From the NCBI GenBank assembly GCA_958295665.1, contig OY282560.1:208366420-208430419 (forward strand): DNA of 64,000 nucleotides. Reading direction: 5' to 3'. Made by a program: the position numbers and the translations under genes. Positions within the stretch are counted from its first letter, which is position 1. Each line of letters opens with the position of its first letter. The notes under the pieces are model-generated. The model searched no databases and had not been told where the DNA came from. It saw only the letters and a list, made by a program, of their open reading frames with translations. Positions 46,692-59,259 of this stretch are shown piece by piece. This stretch comes from Tipula vernalis. Lineage: Eukaryota; Arthropoda; Insecta; Diptera; Tipulidae.

Positions 46692-49437
46692 TCCTTAATG
46701 AATTTATCGATATAATTTAAAATAAGATTCAACCCAAAATGGAAGAAAATGATAGTTTGTGCATCGTGGGTGATTTTAACTTTCCAAACTTAAATTGGAA
46801 ATGAATTGACGGAATACTTACACCGTTTGGTAACACTGCCAATACTTATTTCGTGATAGATTCATTTTTTGAAATGGGTCTAAGACAACATAACAATAAT
46901 ACTATTAATAATATAATATTTTAATCTTTGGTTTTAGAAATGGTGATTATGACTCTCTAAATGAATTTCTTGAAAGTATTTTCTGGGATTTCCTTTGTAA
47001 TGAGAAGGATATTGAAATTATGACCAGCCGTTTTTACGAAATTTTGGATGAGGGGATGGATCTATTCATTCCAAAACTTGTCAACAAACATAATTCGTAT
47101 CGTGAAAAGTGGTTTAACAAAAAACTTGTTAATTTATATAACCGTTAAACCAAGGCACACAAACTGTTTAAAAAGACGAACACATCAGCTGATTATGCAT
47201 TGTATTCTCACCTTCGGTATGAGTTTAAGGTTTTGAATCAATTTATGTATGGTAATTATTTGTTAGAAATTGAATCTGGTAACAAGTCCAATCCATCGTG
47301 TTTCTGGTATTATATTAACTCTAAAAGAAAATCTGTTGGTTATCCTTTACCCATGAGTTATAATGATAAGCAATCAGGCTCATGATCTAAATGCTGTTTG
47401 TGAATTATTTGCAACGTTTTACAAATCCGTTTATTCAGTCGAAAATGTTTTAACATCTCCCAGTGACTAAGTCTTGCAGCCCTATTCCGATAGTCGCATC
47501 ACTTCATGTGTTGTGATAACTATCACATCACTTCAAATATAAATTGGTATTCTCTTAGTCGATTCTACAAGTATACATATCAGGCAGCAATAAAAATATC
47601 CTTACAACTGACGTAATATTTGACATTTGTGGATCTATCACTAACAAATTTCAGGTGATAAATATATCATTTCAAGTGATTTTTAACTTTTTATACGACT
47701 AAGAAAATGTGCATTCAAGTGATAGTTATATCACACCAAACGATAAACGTCGTTTTAATCGACCGAAGAGAATACCAAAACAAAAGTGATGTGATAGCTA
47801 TCACATCATATGACGTGATGCGACTATGGGAATAGGGCTGAATGTCAATAATCATATTCACTGTATTTCTTCTTTTACGGGGGGACAAATCAAAATGGCT
47901 TTAGTTGGAATTAAATGTCTATGGGCCCTGGTGGTATTCCCTCACTACTCTTAAATAATTGCGCCGAAGCTTTAAGTGGCCATTCAGCACATTTACTTAA
48001 TTACAGCCTTAGGCAAGGTTTTTTTCCCCAGTGCTGAAAACCCTCGTATGTAATTCCAGTATTTAAATCGGGACCTAAAAATTCAGTTGAGATTTATAGA
48101 GGAATAGCTATATTATCTGTTATCCCTAAACTTTTTGAAAAACTGGTAAAGGATTGTATTTATTTTAATATCAAAAACATAATCGTTCCCCAACAGCACG
48201 GTTTTTTTCTGGTAAATCAACAACAACCAATCTTGCGGTATATGGTAATGATGCGATATGCTGTTTAGAAAAAGGTGCCCAAGTTGACACTATCTATACA
48301 GATTTCAGTAAGGCCTTTGACAAAATTAATCACAAATTAATAATTGATAAATTGATTAAAGTGAATTCTAATTTTATTCCTATAAAATGGTTATCATCTT
48401 ATTTGTCGCAAAGGTCTCAACTAGTACGTATTGGTCAAAATTATTCTGAGAAGTTTACAGTCTCATCTGGTGTTCCTCAGAGCAGTCATTTAGGTCTATC
48501 ATTATTTATTCTATTTGTTAATGATATTGTTACATGTTTTAAGTTTTGTAAATGTCTATTATATAGTATGTAGTTGACCTTGAAATTTACGCTACTATCC
48601 GAAATGGCGCAGACGTTTTATTGGTACAACAGGGCCTTAATCGGTTTAGTGATTGGGCTACCGAAAATCGTTTAGCTCTCAATATCTCCAAATGTAAAAC
48701 TATGTCATTTGCATGAATTAAGATATTAATTGTAGCTCCGTACAGTTTACAAAACGTGGAAATAGATAGAGTTACTCAGTTTATTGATTTAGGTGTTTTG
48801 TTTACAGGTAACCTAACATATAGAAATGATTGTAGCTAGAGCCGGCTCGATGCTTGGTTTCATAAAGAGACATGCTCGTCAATTTTCTGACCCATATACT
48901 CTCAAGACATTATATACTGCTTTTGTTAGGCCTATTTTGGAATACGCTGTAATTATCTGGAGTTCTGGTTATAAAATCTTTAGTGACCGTATTGAGCGGA
49001 TTCAAAAAAAGTTCTTAATATTTGCCCTCCGAAGACTTCCAAGGTCAATTAGGATTTAGTTTACCTTCTTCGTATAGTCTTGAATTCAGAAGAGAGATTA
49101 TTCATGCAGTATTTGCTCGGGATGTAATTTGTGCTAAGATTGATTGCCCGGTATTGCTTGACTTATATTCATTTTACGTTCCTAAGAGAATTCTTCGTCC
49201 ACGACAGTTAAGACTGATTATTGCTTTTCATCATACGAATTATGGAATTGATGAACCGGTCGCGCGTACGTCAAAATATTTTAACCAATATTCAGAACTT
49301 TTCGATTTTAACATTTTAAGGGATCTTTTTAAGAGTCGTATTCGAAATAATAATTTGTAACACTTTTTTATATACAAAATTATTGGTATTGTAACCTATG
49401 CTATTTATTAGTGCTGGTAATAAATAAATAAATAAAG
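46692..49437 (+). pseudogene. LINE (Jockey/CR1-like) inserted in env-like gene
   Basis: 5'-truncated: it opens inside the endonuclease, with ENDSLCIVGDFNFPNLNW (about 46745-46800). The linker KSNPSCFWYYINSKRKSVGY follows at 47284-47343. After a MITE at 47477-47840 the RT resumes: DFSKAFDKINH (about 48302-48334), VSSGVPQSSHLG (about 48460-48495) and a catalytic box broken by a frameshift near 48560. RLALNISKCKTMSF is at about 48670-48713, and the C-terminal frame RPILEYAVIIWSSG, RIERIQKKFLIF at 48826-49059. The end is a short AATA-type tail (49421-49437), as expected for target-primed insertion. Frames are broken in several places, but it is the best preserved of the LINEs here. Confidence 0.88.
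47477..47840. mobile_element. MITE with about 85-90-bp inverted ends, in LINE
   Basis: The left end starts CAGCCCTATTCCGATAGTCG (47477) and the right end is the complement of CAGCCCTATTCCCATAGTCG (to 47840). The arms keep matching inward through TGATGTGATAG/CTATCACATCA and GGTATTCTCTT/AAGAGAATACC. Total length is 364 bp and the element is non-coding. Both flanks read as the same LINE. No perfect target duplication was found, so the family is open; the CAG...CTG ends would allow a hAT or CACTA-like origin. Confidence 0.85.
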
Positions 49438-49789
49438 TCTTTCTATCAACCAACACTAAACCTCAGCAGTCTACTCATCCGGTTCGAAAATGAAACGTAC
49501 AAAAATATCACCAACAGAACTATGATGCGTAATGAATACGACAACATTCTCGTGGATTTAAATCAACTGTCAATTAATGTTACACACCTAAAGGAGCTTT
49601 GGCAGAAAGAGAAAACCAACAGTTCAATTATCACGATATTCATAATTACGTTTTGCTATACAGGATTATTGCCGCCTTTATCACATTTATCGTTGCATAT
49701 CATTGCAAGAAAGCAAGAACTACCCAGTCATCAGAACAGCTTTCAAACGTGAGAGCACAAGAGCCGTTAGTTAATGAATCTTGATTTCA

Positions 49790-52450
49790 TAGAGTTGGCG
49801 TACTAAAGTTGTCGACGTAACTTTTGAGAAAGATTTTATCCAGAAACATTTCATTTGTGTCATTCCTGGCAATGAGGGCTCTCCCAATTTTTACACAGTT
49901 TTCGTGAATGTATTTACCCATGCTGGGTTCCTGTCTCGGGAATAGCCTTAGAGGTAGGTGTGGAACTTTTAGTTTTATTTTCTAGCCGTGCGTGTTTTAA
50001 TCATTACGCAATCAATTCTTTTTACTGAATAAGCAGCAGTTATTGAATAAGCCAAATTTACATTTTGGCACTCTAACAGGATGGTTTAAGATGTGTTCGA
50101 TTTCCTACGTACTCGTATTGAGCTCAAACGATTCATCGTTAATCGAAAATTACTTTTATAAGATACTAAGTCTTTAAATGAATTCCATTTAAGAAAACAT
50201 TAATCGGCAGTAAAAATACTTGTATACAAGACTGATACTCAAATTGAATATTTTTATTTTGCTCCCAGCAAATATTTTATAGGTATACATAATCAAATAG
50301 TTTGAGAAATTCCATTTGCTTGCTGATAATGAAAGCAAATTTTTATTTTTATATTCATCATGCAATATAATCGATTTTTTAATGCAAAATAAATTTTCTG
50401 AACACTTTGGTGTTCGATCGCAATTTTATTCAATTGAATACAAAATAAAACTTTGACTTTCATTCATACGTGTATTATGTATTATGTATTTTTGAAGTTT
50501 CTCCACACTGTACCTATGTATAAAATATACAGCTTTCAGTCATTTAGAAATACTATACGTGTATTGTATAAAACATAAAAAACAAAACGCAAATATATTT
50601 TTTAATCTTAATATTCAATCGAAAAAATATCAGTTGATGTCATTTGCATTGCAAATATTTGTATGCATAAAAACGTAAGAAAACTGATTAAGTGTACATC
50701 GCTTTTTAAAACCTCTCCCCGTACATTGCATGAATAATTCCCAAAAAAAAAACAAAAATACATAACTCTCGAATAATATTTATAATTGAATCTCCAGTCT
50801 TAATGTGCCGAACGAAGAACCAATTCAATAATTACAAAAAACAGAAAAAAATATTTTTACACAATAAACGAATACGAGTGAATAATTGAAAATCTTAAGT
50901 TGGATGGTATTTTTCTCAGTCAGAACAAAAAAAAAAAAAAATTACCATCGTGTCCGTATAAGATCACAAAAAAAGTTCAACGTACTTTCAGATGTATATA
51001 AATAAATACTTGAATATGATTTTTTTTTTCGTATTGTTGGTGCTTTTTACTTTTAAAAAAAGATTTTGTATTTAACTTTGGTCAAAATACAAAAAACCAA
51101 TAAGAAACTGAAAGAAGGTTTTATTACATATTTGTGTAGAAAAGAAGAAATAATCGTATTTTTATTTATTTTTTATGCAGAAATGAGACATTTTTAAATA
51201 TTGACACGTTGTACTATAACCGTACATATTGTGTTAATAGTTTCTTTTATTTGTTCGTCGCCCTCTTTGTGATCAAAAGTCTAATAAATTTTCTTATCCA
51301 ACCAACATTTTTTTTTTTTAATGGTTTACAAAGTCAGAATGATTTTAACCATATAGTCTCTATGATATATTATAATATTAAAGACAATTGATGGGTAACG
51401 ATGCGAAACTATATCATCAGGTGATTTTTGGTTCCATAAGTACACAATTTTGACGTCTCAAAGGTTTTTATTTTTTATTTTTTAAATTGATTGTATGTGT
51501 GACAATAATATTGATACAATTTTGGTGGTCACAGTAATTATTGACTTGTTTTCTTCTTTTGTCTATACGTAAGATTAATGGTTGCTCAGAAGATTAACAT
51601 AAAAGGTATAATGAAAACAAATTGAATTAAGATGCAATATTATAATTTATTCGTAAAGCAATTATAATTAAAGCTTGCCGACCACTTTATAATATTATGT
51701 AGTGTGACAAGATTTTATGTTTTATTTATACAAATGATTGTGTTTATTTAAATACTGGTAATTTGATTAGCGGCCTGGCCCTTCTTGTTTAAGAGATGAA
51801 TAACTGTAATTTGAAGTTTTTCAAAATTGTATTAGGAAATGTTTATTCCCTAATGGAAAAATCGATTTTTTTTTTTTTTCAGAGTAATATTGAATACTAT
51901 GTGATTTGATTATAACTGAGATTTCATCGAATTTAGCGAAATATCATATGCTGCCTGTTCAAATACATACTTAATATTTCGTAATCGACAATTATCGTGA
52001 GATTGTTTCGGATTCTCGTCGGCATGTATCACATAATTTTTGATCCTTCGAACCGGATTGTATGCTGATTTGCAGGAATTGATAATTTTAAAGCAGAAGT
52101 TATTCTCAGCTTGGACAATTCGAATTCATTGATTGGAAATTTTTAATTAAACAAATTTTATAAACGGAATTATTTTAAAGAACATAGACTTATGCGCATA
52201 CTCACAAAAGTCCAATTATCTTTTGTGTAAATGAGCATAAGTGAAAAACTTGTATAATAATGGAAACTAGTGAACAATACTGTAAATTGAATTTCTATAA
52301 ATTATTCAATAAATTCATTTTGCTTACACTAAATCAGTCTGTTTCTTTGTGGTGATAACTCTGTTAGCGCGAATTTTACAATTAACTATTAATTATAGTA
52401 AATTGTGAAAAAGTTTATTTCCCACAACGACAAACGTGTTTCGAAATCAA
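49790..52450. other. No gene seen; AT-rich
   Basis: The first 300 bases after the env-like stop could be LTR sequence, but there is no second copy in view. The rest is very AT-rich with long A and T runs (for example 50928-50941 and 51868-51880). No conserved frame. Confidence 0.45.
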
Positions 52451-52455
52451 GCAAA

Positions 52456-55260
52456 ATGAAAGACATTATCGCGTTGAAGAAGCAACGGTCTGTCAATAAA
52501 AGTAAAAATCCTTCATATTAAATGTCGATAAAAGAGTGCAGAGCTCTAAGTTAAATCATGCGAGGAAATTAATGGGGCAGTTTACAGTATTCGGAAATCA
52601 CATGTTTGACCTCGACACTTAAAGTGAATAAGTTTTAATTCGCAAACTGGAAGCAATGTGAATGGTAATATAAGCTTCGAAATTCCGTTAAATGCTAGCG
52701 TTTCATTTCCTCTTTAATCTTATTCAGTTAAATTTCATTTCCTAAGTATTATTTAAATTATTATTTTCCGAATTGTGCCGTAAATCAATGGATGCCACTT
52801 TGCTTAGAACGGATGAAGTTCAAGTCAAGCTCGAGATTCGAAAAATTCCGACAAATCATCCTCAGTATTTGCAAAAGTTACAAGAAATGTTAGAGGCTGA
52901 AGTGGATGGCACTAAAGTGAAACCTACAGAAATGACCAATAGAGCTAGTAGAAAGCCCGATGCAGAGATTGAAATATATTGTGCAAAATTAGAGGTTTTA
53001 CGAAATAATATCTTGACTCTCGATCAAGTCTCATCCTATGACTTGTCAAAAGAGATTTCACGAATTCAAACGCGTCTGTTACACACTCAAGGTCGATTAG
53101 AGCGTGCATTATCCACGACAGCTAGATCGCAACCAAGCAATGCATTAAAATCATGCAACGAATTAATGGTTAGCATCGACAAATACATTAGCAAAAACGA
53201 GTTACTTAATTCATTTATGGAAAGCGCAAATCTTGTAGAGATACCTCAGTAAATAGCGACACTCCCTAAAGTTTCAGCACCGGCTGATGCCGCTGACGTA
53301 ATATCCCCAACGTTACCGTCCGAAATACAAAACAAAGGAGTTACATTTTCGACTCAAGAACCGAAAGCAAACGTTGACCTTTCTGGTGCAAACGTTTTGG
53401 TTCAGACTTTGGTAGCTCTAGTCCGGCGACTATCGGAACAAATTTGTACCTTAAGTACCCAACAACAAGCGATGCAAAATAAATTTGCCTCACTTCCATC
53501 AGGAAGTGCCAGTTCAAAAAATGATCCAATATTCTCTAATCACCGTATGAAATACACACCCAGTCAAATTGCATCCACTAATTACAACTCAAGTCATAGT
53601 GTTCATCCAACTTCAGATGTGCCTCTCACTAGTAACAATATAAATCCATTATTTCAAGATGCGCCACCAGTTGGAATGCACCAATCATCATTACATAATG
53701 TTTTCACTATTCCATCCAAAAATTCTCAAAGCTATTTATCAGGGTTTGAAATTCCCAACAATCAAAATGATATAATAGAGCTTATCAGGATAGATCAAGA
53801 AGTCTTGCTCGATCAGGGGTCACATTCGATGGTTCTCCTAATGGCTTGCCCGCCGATTTGTTCATCCTACAGGTTGAAACCCCCGCTAATTTCATCGGTA
53901 TTTCACAACAATCTCTGTTAAATGAGGTTAGCTTCGTGTTGAGAGGAACAGCATTACATTGGAATTGGAGTTACCGCCGTAACAATCCAAACCTGGGTTG
54001 GGGTCAGTTGAGAGCTACTTTCCTAGAAAAATTTGAAAATCGCCGAACGGATGTCGAGATTCGACAACAGATTGAATCCCGACGACAACAATCAAAGGAA
54101 ACTTTTTTGCAATTTTAGTAACATGTATGGAGCCCAACTCGCCAATGCCATTCACCGTCCCCGGAAGATCGTCTTATTGAAGTTTTAATGCGAAATATGA
54201 ATCACTAGCTTCAATATCACCTTACGGATCGTTATTTTACAAATATCAATCCGCTTGGAAAAATACATGGAGTCGTCTCAAAGTTAGTCCACATTATGCT
54301 CCTTTTCCCAGACCAACTATAAACGAATTAAACTATGGTGGTGGTTTGGCGTCTATTGGAGGGGGGAGGGGAGGACCAAAGTTGAGTAGATTAATCTACC
54401 AGCTCCGTAACCTTCCAGTAGGGTGCGCATCACGTGAGCTGTTCTGGTCATATATTAGGCAGCTGCGTGATGGGTACAATTGTGTAAGGGGTAACCTATT
54501 CACAATTCGCAAGTGTACGTGCTGCCTCCTCGTGGCAACCACTGGTAACTAAGGCCATTTGGCACATTTTTGGCCATTTGGTACAGGGTAAAGTATGGCG
54601 CTAAAGGAGAAAACCTTGACAAAAAACCCTAATCTAAGGTGGAACAGCATATGCCGATGGATGAATGGCTGATAGGTTAATCAGTCCAAAGTATGCGGAC
54701 TCTGGATACCAGGCACCCTCCAGTTTTATTTAGCCTGCCTGTAAAAAAGCTGGGTGATCTACAGGCGATTTGCAATTCCCAGCAACTCGTAAGAGTAAAA
54801 TCAAACGAAAGACGAGGTAAGGGGTAGGAATATACGGGAGTGGGACAGCCCTCTCAAAGTCCTTGAGTTCTAACGCTACCGGCTTTCTAGCGGAACTACA
54901 TGCTGAAGTAAACATCTAGGAGGCAGAGCAATAAGCCCATATAGTATGTCTCACGTACCGGCCGGCAGTATTATCAAGTTCATTAAGAACCTGAATATTG
55001 ACTGGACTGATAAATAAGCAGGGTCCAGCACAATAGATCTTTTAGGTCGCAGTGCGAGGTGGCTTATCGCCTACATGGCCCTTCAATAATAATAATAATA
55101 ATGGTGAACAAAATTATGAATTTAATGTGATCACAAAAGAAGGCTATGATGCGAATTATATTTAAACTTTACAGAAGTTAAGACAACGTTATGACGTAAA
55201 TGCGCTTATTAGAAAATTTATAGAGCCACCATCAATTAGTCTAGCTAATCATACAATATA
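52456..55260 (+). pseudogene. LTR retrotransposon gag (Gypsy-like), interrupted
   Basis: A basic N-terminus (MKDIIALKKQRSVNKSK, from 52456) breaks quickly. An open frame of 159 residues follows (52773-53252), rich in charged, helical sequence. A Q/S/N-rich linker lies in 53397-53830. The Retrotrans_gag core is next: DLFILQVETPANFIGISQQS, then LLNEVSFVLRGTALHWNWSY (53855-53980), then WGQLRATFLEKFEN (about 53998-54040). It stops at TAG 54116-54118 and can be followed in broken form to 54335. There a GC-rich insertion splits it; a short further piece (EQNYEFN...) follows at 55104. Gag would form the particle shell. No pol follows, so this is a 5' fragment. Confidence 0.72.
54341..55100 (+). mobile_element. 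GC-rich retro-insert with (TAA)n tail
   Basis: About 760 bases, clearly richer in G and C than everything around. It ends in a TAA/AAT repeat (about 55085-55100) and is flanked by ATGGTG on both sides (54335-54340 and 55101-55106), inside the gag remnant. A simple-repeat tail plus short direct repeats is the mark of target-primed retrotransposition, as in I- or LOA-clade LINEs and the SINEs they mobilise. No intact protein is visible; a run of words near 54940-55030 could be the end of a LINE. Whether it is a SINE or a LINE tail is open. Confidence 0.65.
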
Positions 55261-55264
55261 AAAA

Positions 55265-55985
55265 ATAACATTAATCAAATTACTAAATTTATGTTATCGG
55301 TTTTAAAATATGTTATACTCAAAGGTTTGATTTAAATATAAACCTAAAAATATTTTCTGTTACGAGTATTTTTCATTCATAAAATTTGAATCAAAAGTGT
55401 TCATTTTTACATGGGTTCATATGGGAAATCGTAAAATGTATCCCCCTTAAATTAAGCTTCTTGTAAAATTGGTCTGAACCTGACGGCTTTTATATTTAGG
55501 AATGCTTTGGTATAACATACCATAACATATCTGAACGATTCAAGCTTTTTGGAATCTGTAGAAACTTTTCTTGCAGATTGATTTTGTTATTATATTCTTA
55601 TTTTCTCATAAAATAATAATGAACACCTTTGTGTCCATAAACTGCTGATTTAATTTTTTAATTTATAAATTTTTCGTTATGTGCATAATGTATTGTATAT
55701 AATATAGAAAATTACACAATTATATTTACAAATGTATAAGTGAATTTTAACAGGTAAAAACAAAATTACAGTCAATGATATTTTATATAAACCCATGTAG
55801 ACTGTTAAACAATAATATAATTGAAATAATTGCTTATCGATTATTATGTGTGTTTGTAATAATCTATCGGCTTGACTCGGAAGTGTCTGCGTTGCTTAAA
55901 CATTCTCCCCACCTTGAAGAGATGTTTACTTCAACTCAGCTTCATTCAGTTTGAGATAAAACAAATAATTTTGACACAGCTCGTT
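55265..55985. other. No gene seen
   Basis: AT-rich spacer between the gag remnant and the minus-strand BEL/Pao element. No conserved word found. Confidence 0.45.
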
Positions 55986-55989
55986 TGAG

Positions 55990-58570
55990 CAACTCTATAG
56001 ACGTTTATAATGAAACTACTCGAACATGTCCGTTGGCACTTGGGTGAATTTCCGCTACTCTTGCTAGTCTCAACTTTAATGGAGGAAGGTTTTCGTCTTT
56101 TATCATGACTAAATCTCTAACAGACAAAGATCTTGTGGCTGTGTTCCATTTTCGGTGATGTTGTAACTCATATAAATATTCCTTGGACCACCTTGTCCTA
56201 AAATGTTGTTGCATCTGGTTCCGACCAATAATGAAATGACCTGGAGTTAACACATTGAGCTCATCAGAGTTTGTAGATATTGGTGTTAATGGGCGAGAAT
56301 TTAAGGTTGCTTCGACTTGCTTTACTCTTGTGATCAACTTCACAAATGTATAAGAGATGCGTTACCGACAACCCGTTTCCAATGAAATTTGGCTGATTTG
56401 ACTGCTGCTTCATGCAACCCCCCGAAGTGCAGTGTCGATGGTGGTTGAAAGTGCCAAGTGATATTATCTTTTATACAGAATTTACGAACTTCTTCACTAT
56501 ATGATTGGGAATTGAACAAATGCCTTTGTGGCAAGACAGTGCGACATTTTCAAATCGATGTGCACGATTTATTCTTCCACTCGGTAGTTGTCTCATACGC
56601 TGATTTTTCTGTAAAGGCCTTCCTCGAAAACATCTAAAGAAAGTTCGAAACACTTTTGTTGCCACACTTCTTCCATTGATAGGCCAGTATTCTTGAAAAA
56701 ATATAATTAATGTGAACGGATGATTGGATGGAAGAATAATTGGATGTTTGATAGTATAAGGAAGGGCAGAATTTTCGAGACGTCCGCCAACTCGAATAAG
56801 GTTATTCTCATCTAGAAATATGGATAAAGACTTTAGATGAGATTTTCGAGGCAAATTTCTTGAAGATTGCAGAGCTTTGATTTCCCATTCAAAGGAGGTA
56901 AGTTGAATAATTTTTAGTAGTGTCACCACTCCCTTATTTCTTTCTTCAACGATAAGGGGACCAAGAACCCGATCTTCCTTCCTCTGATGACATCTGATAT
57001 TATAAATAAAGCGAAGAGCATATGCAAATATGTTTTGTGTTGAACGGTTTGTATTAGGTCATCATATTTTTGATTAGACGCCACCAAGACATCCATCCTC
57101 TCCGTTCTGGAAGTTCGTTCACTACAGTTGGAATGTTATTTGTCTAAGAATCTCCAGCAGATCGTAGAAAAATTGGGCCTTCGAGGCATGAGTCCTCTGC
57201 AGGATGTCATCTGCAGGATTCCAGGAGGTTGAGTCGCTGCCAAATTATATGCCATTAAACTCAAAATTTACTTTTGACGAAACTCGTTTCATCAAGGTTG
57301 CTAGCAACACAGCAGCGCACAGCTCTAGTCGAGGAAGTGACGTATTTTTTAAAAGGCTACTCGTGATTTTGCACATAATAATAATATTGTGATGCTTGAA
57401 CGTGTATAGATTGCTTCTCCATAGGCCTTATCACTTGCGTCTGCGAATCCATGGAATTCAATGTTAACTGTTGATTCAAAAGTGAAAACGTGACGTTGAA
57501 TATGAAGATGATTTAATTAAAGAAGTTCAGTTCAAGTTCAATCCATCTTCAGTGTCCAGAGTTGTTGAAGTAACAATTTCCCCAGTGTGATAAATGGTGC
57601 TAGCAGTCCAAGGGGGTCAAAAATTCTGGCAATATCTGAGATAACAATCCGTTTTGTTGAAATTGTAGCGTTTTGTAGGTTGATATGAAAATGGAATTTT
57701 CAATACAATCCGAGGGTTTTAATGAATTGAGAGTCATTAATTTGAAGAAGCGACTCGCGGTCATCCTTGGGAATATCAACAAACATATCATTTTGGATGA
57801 TTTTACTGGCCAACGGTAGCCGGTCATTTGGCTCTTGTTTTATTCTCGCCATAAGATATATTGAAACTTTGTATCCGACTCTTGTACCTTTATTTGACGA
57901 TACATTTTCGATATTTCGGCACTGAATTCAAATTTATGAGCTCTAAATCTAAATATTGTAAACAGATCATTTTGCACAACTGGTCCAACAATATATCGTT
58001 AAGAGAGTTACTTGCATTTGTTTTGGCAGACGCGTCAAAAACCACCCTAAGTTTGGTAGAAAAGCTGTCCGGCTAGATGAAGCAGTGGTGCGATAAAAAA
58101 TAATTCAGCTCAGGATTATCTTCTTCTTCTCTAAATGCAGGAACCGTCTTGTTGCCATTGTTCTAGAATTTCCTAATGTCTCTGGAGACGTTTTGAATGG
58201 CAATTTGACGGCGAATCGTTCTTCTTTATCTCGAGCAAAATTATTTTTGAAATGTTCCTCACATGGTTCTTCCCGTGGTGTTAGTTCTGCATTTTTGAAT
58301 CCATAATTCTCCAAGTTTCAGAATCTTTCAATTTGGGATTCCAGTTCTTTCCAGGGTTCACTTAACACAAGATGACAAGTGAATTTGTCATTGAAATTGC
58401 CTACATTGTCTAAAACAACCCATCCAAACAGCGTATTTTGTAGTGTTGGTATAGATGATCGTTTAACTTAATTTGGCCTATTACGAGTAATTGGTAGAAC
58501 AGATCTGCTCCGATTAAGAGATCAATGCCTTGTGGAACATTAAAATTTGGATCTGCTCCGGGATCACAGC
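55990..58570 (-). pseudogene. BEL/Pao polyprotein remnant (protease to integrase)
   Basis: Minus-strand order is complete for the family. Protease end: QGIDLLIGADLFYQLLVIGQ (about 58530-58470). RT start: CEEHFKNNFARDKEERFAVK, then LPFKTSPETLGNSR (58265-58160), then FSTKLRVVFDASAKT (about 58060-58015). RT end: ILPEFLTPLDC, for the family's ARIFDPLG (about 57630-57600). RNase H: SLPRLELCAAVLLATLM (about 57330-57280). Integrase N-terminus: SIFLDENNLIRVGGRLENSA, then LPYTIKHP (about 56830-56745). Core end: STLHFGGLHEAAVKSAKFHW (about 56435-56375). C-terminal domain: an open frame, 56343-56005, with ATLNSRPLTPIS and HVRVVSL. Frames are broken between most blocks, and the catalytic RT box is not readable. 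The gag half is absent. Confidence 0.88.
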
Positions 58571-58599
58571 ATACAGACTATAGACTACCAGACAAACGT

Positions 58600-59250
58600 G
58601 ATTAAGCTCCAATCCAATTATATCAAAAAAATTGATTGAGATCAATATTTTAAATTGAAAGCTTGTTAATTCATGCTCAGTGCTTCTCAATAGCCGATAA
58701 TCAGAACAGATGATAGCGATAGCTAATTATTCAAGCTATTTAATGTTTATAGTGAAACCCTTTGGACAAGATGATTGTTATAAAAATCTTTTGATTTATT
58801 ATTAGGGGATTATGGGCAAATCGCATTCGAATTTCTTTCTATTTATATGTTGAGTACACTGTTACAAATATTTTGTACAGTCGCATAAATTTTTGTTTTA
58901 ACAAATTTTGTTAAGAATGTCATACCGGTATATTTGGAGAGATTGTGGCAGTTACTATTAACGCAGACCCTGTGAAGTAGATACTCTAATTACCAAAATG
59001 CCGGAATTCAACATAACCGAGACGAATAAATTCTAAACGATGACAAATTTCCATCATCAGAGGAGAGTTTTGGGAAAACCAGGGAGGTTGTGCGAAAATT
59101 TTTAAGCAAAGTCTTGGCTATCCAAAGGTGCTAAAATTTCTCCGCTCACATTAAAGAAATTCCGGTATATACGGTCAAGTGTGACGGTTTCTATTTGCTG
59201 CGTCATCAAGCCATCTAAAAATATAGTTGAACAACCAAATTTAGTTAATT
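58600..59250. other. Spacer between two BEL/Pao remnants
   Basis: No confident frame. Some of it may be eroded protease-side sequence of either neighbour. Confidence 0.35.
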
Positions 59251-59259
59251 CGATGGTTT

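Larger units (their letters stand above)
46289..49784 (+). pseudogene. env-like gene of insect retroelement, split by LINE
   Basis: The left piece (46289-46690) starts with a signal-peptide-like hydrophobic N-terminus (MLLAIIPLISVLGICSA) and then shows words typical of insect errantivirus-type env proteins (for example LFGILDQDNAQ, about 46600). A stop at 46478-46480 and a frame change break it. The right piece (about 49440-49784) shows N-glycosylation sites (NITN and NVTH), a hydrophobic membrane segment (about 49640-49700) and a short basic tail ending at a TGA (49782-49784). A frame change lies between 49600 and 49650. The two pieces are separated by the LINE at 46692-49437. The gene is clearly dead. 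Env-like genes in BEL/Pao and Gypsy elements encode a membrane glycoprotein; no activity is implied here. Confidence 0.7.
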
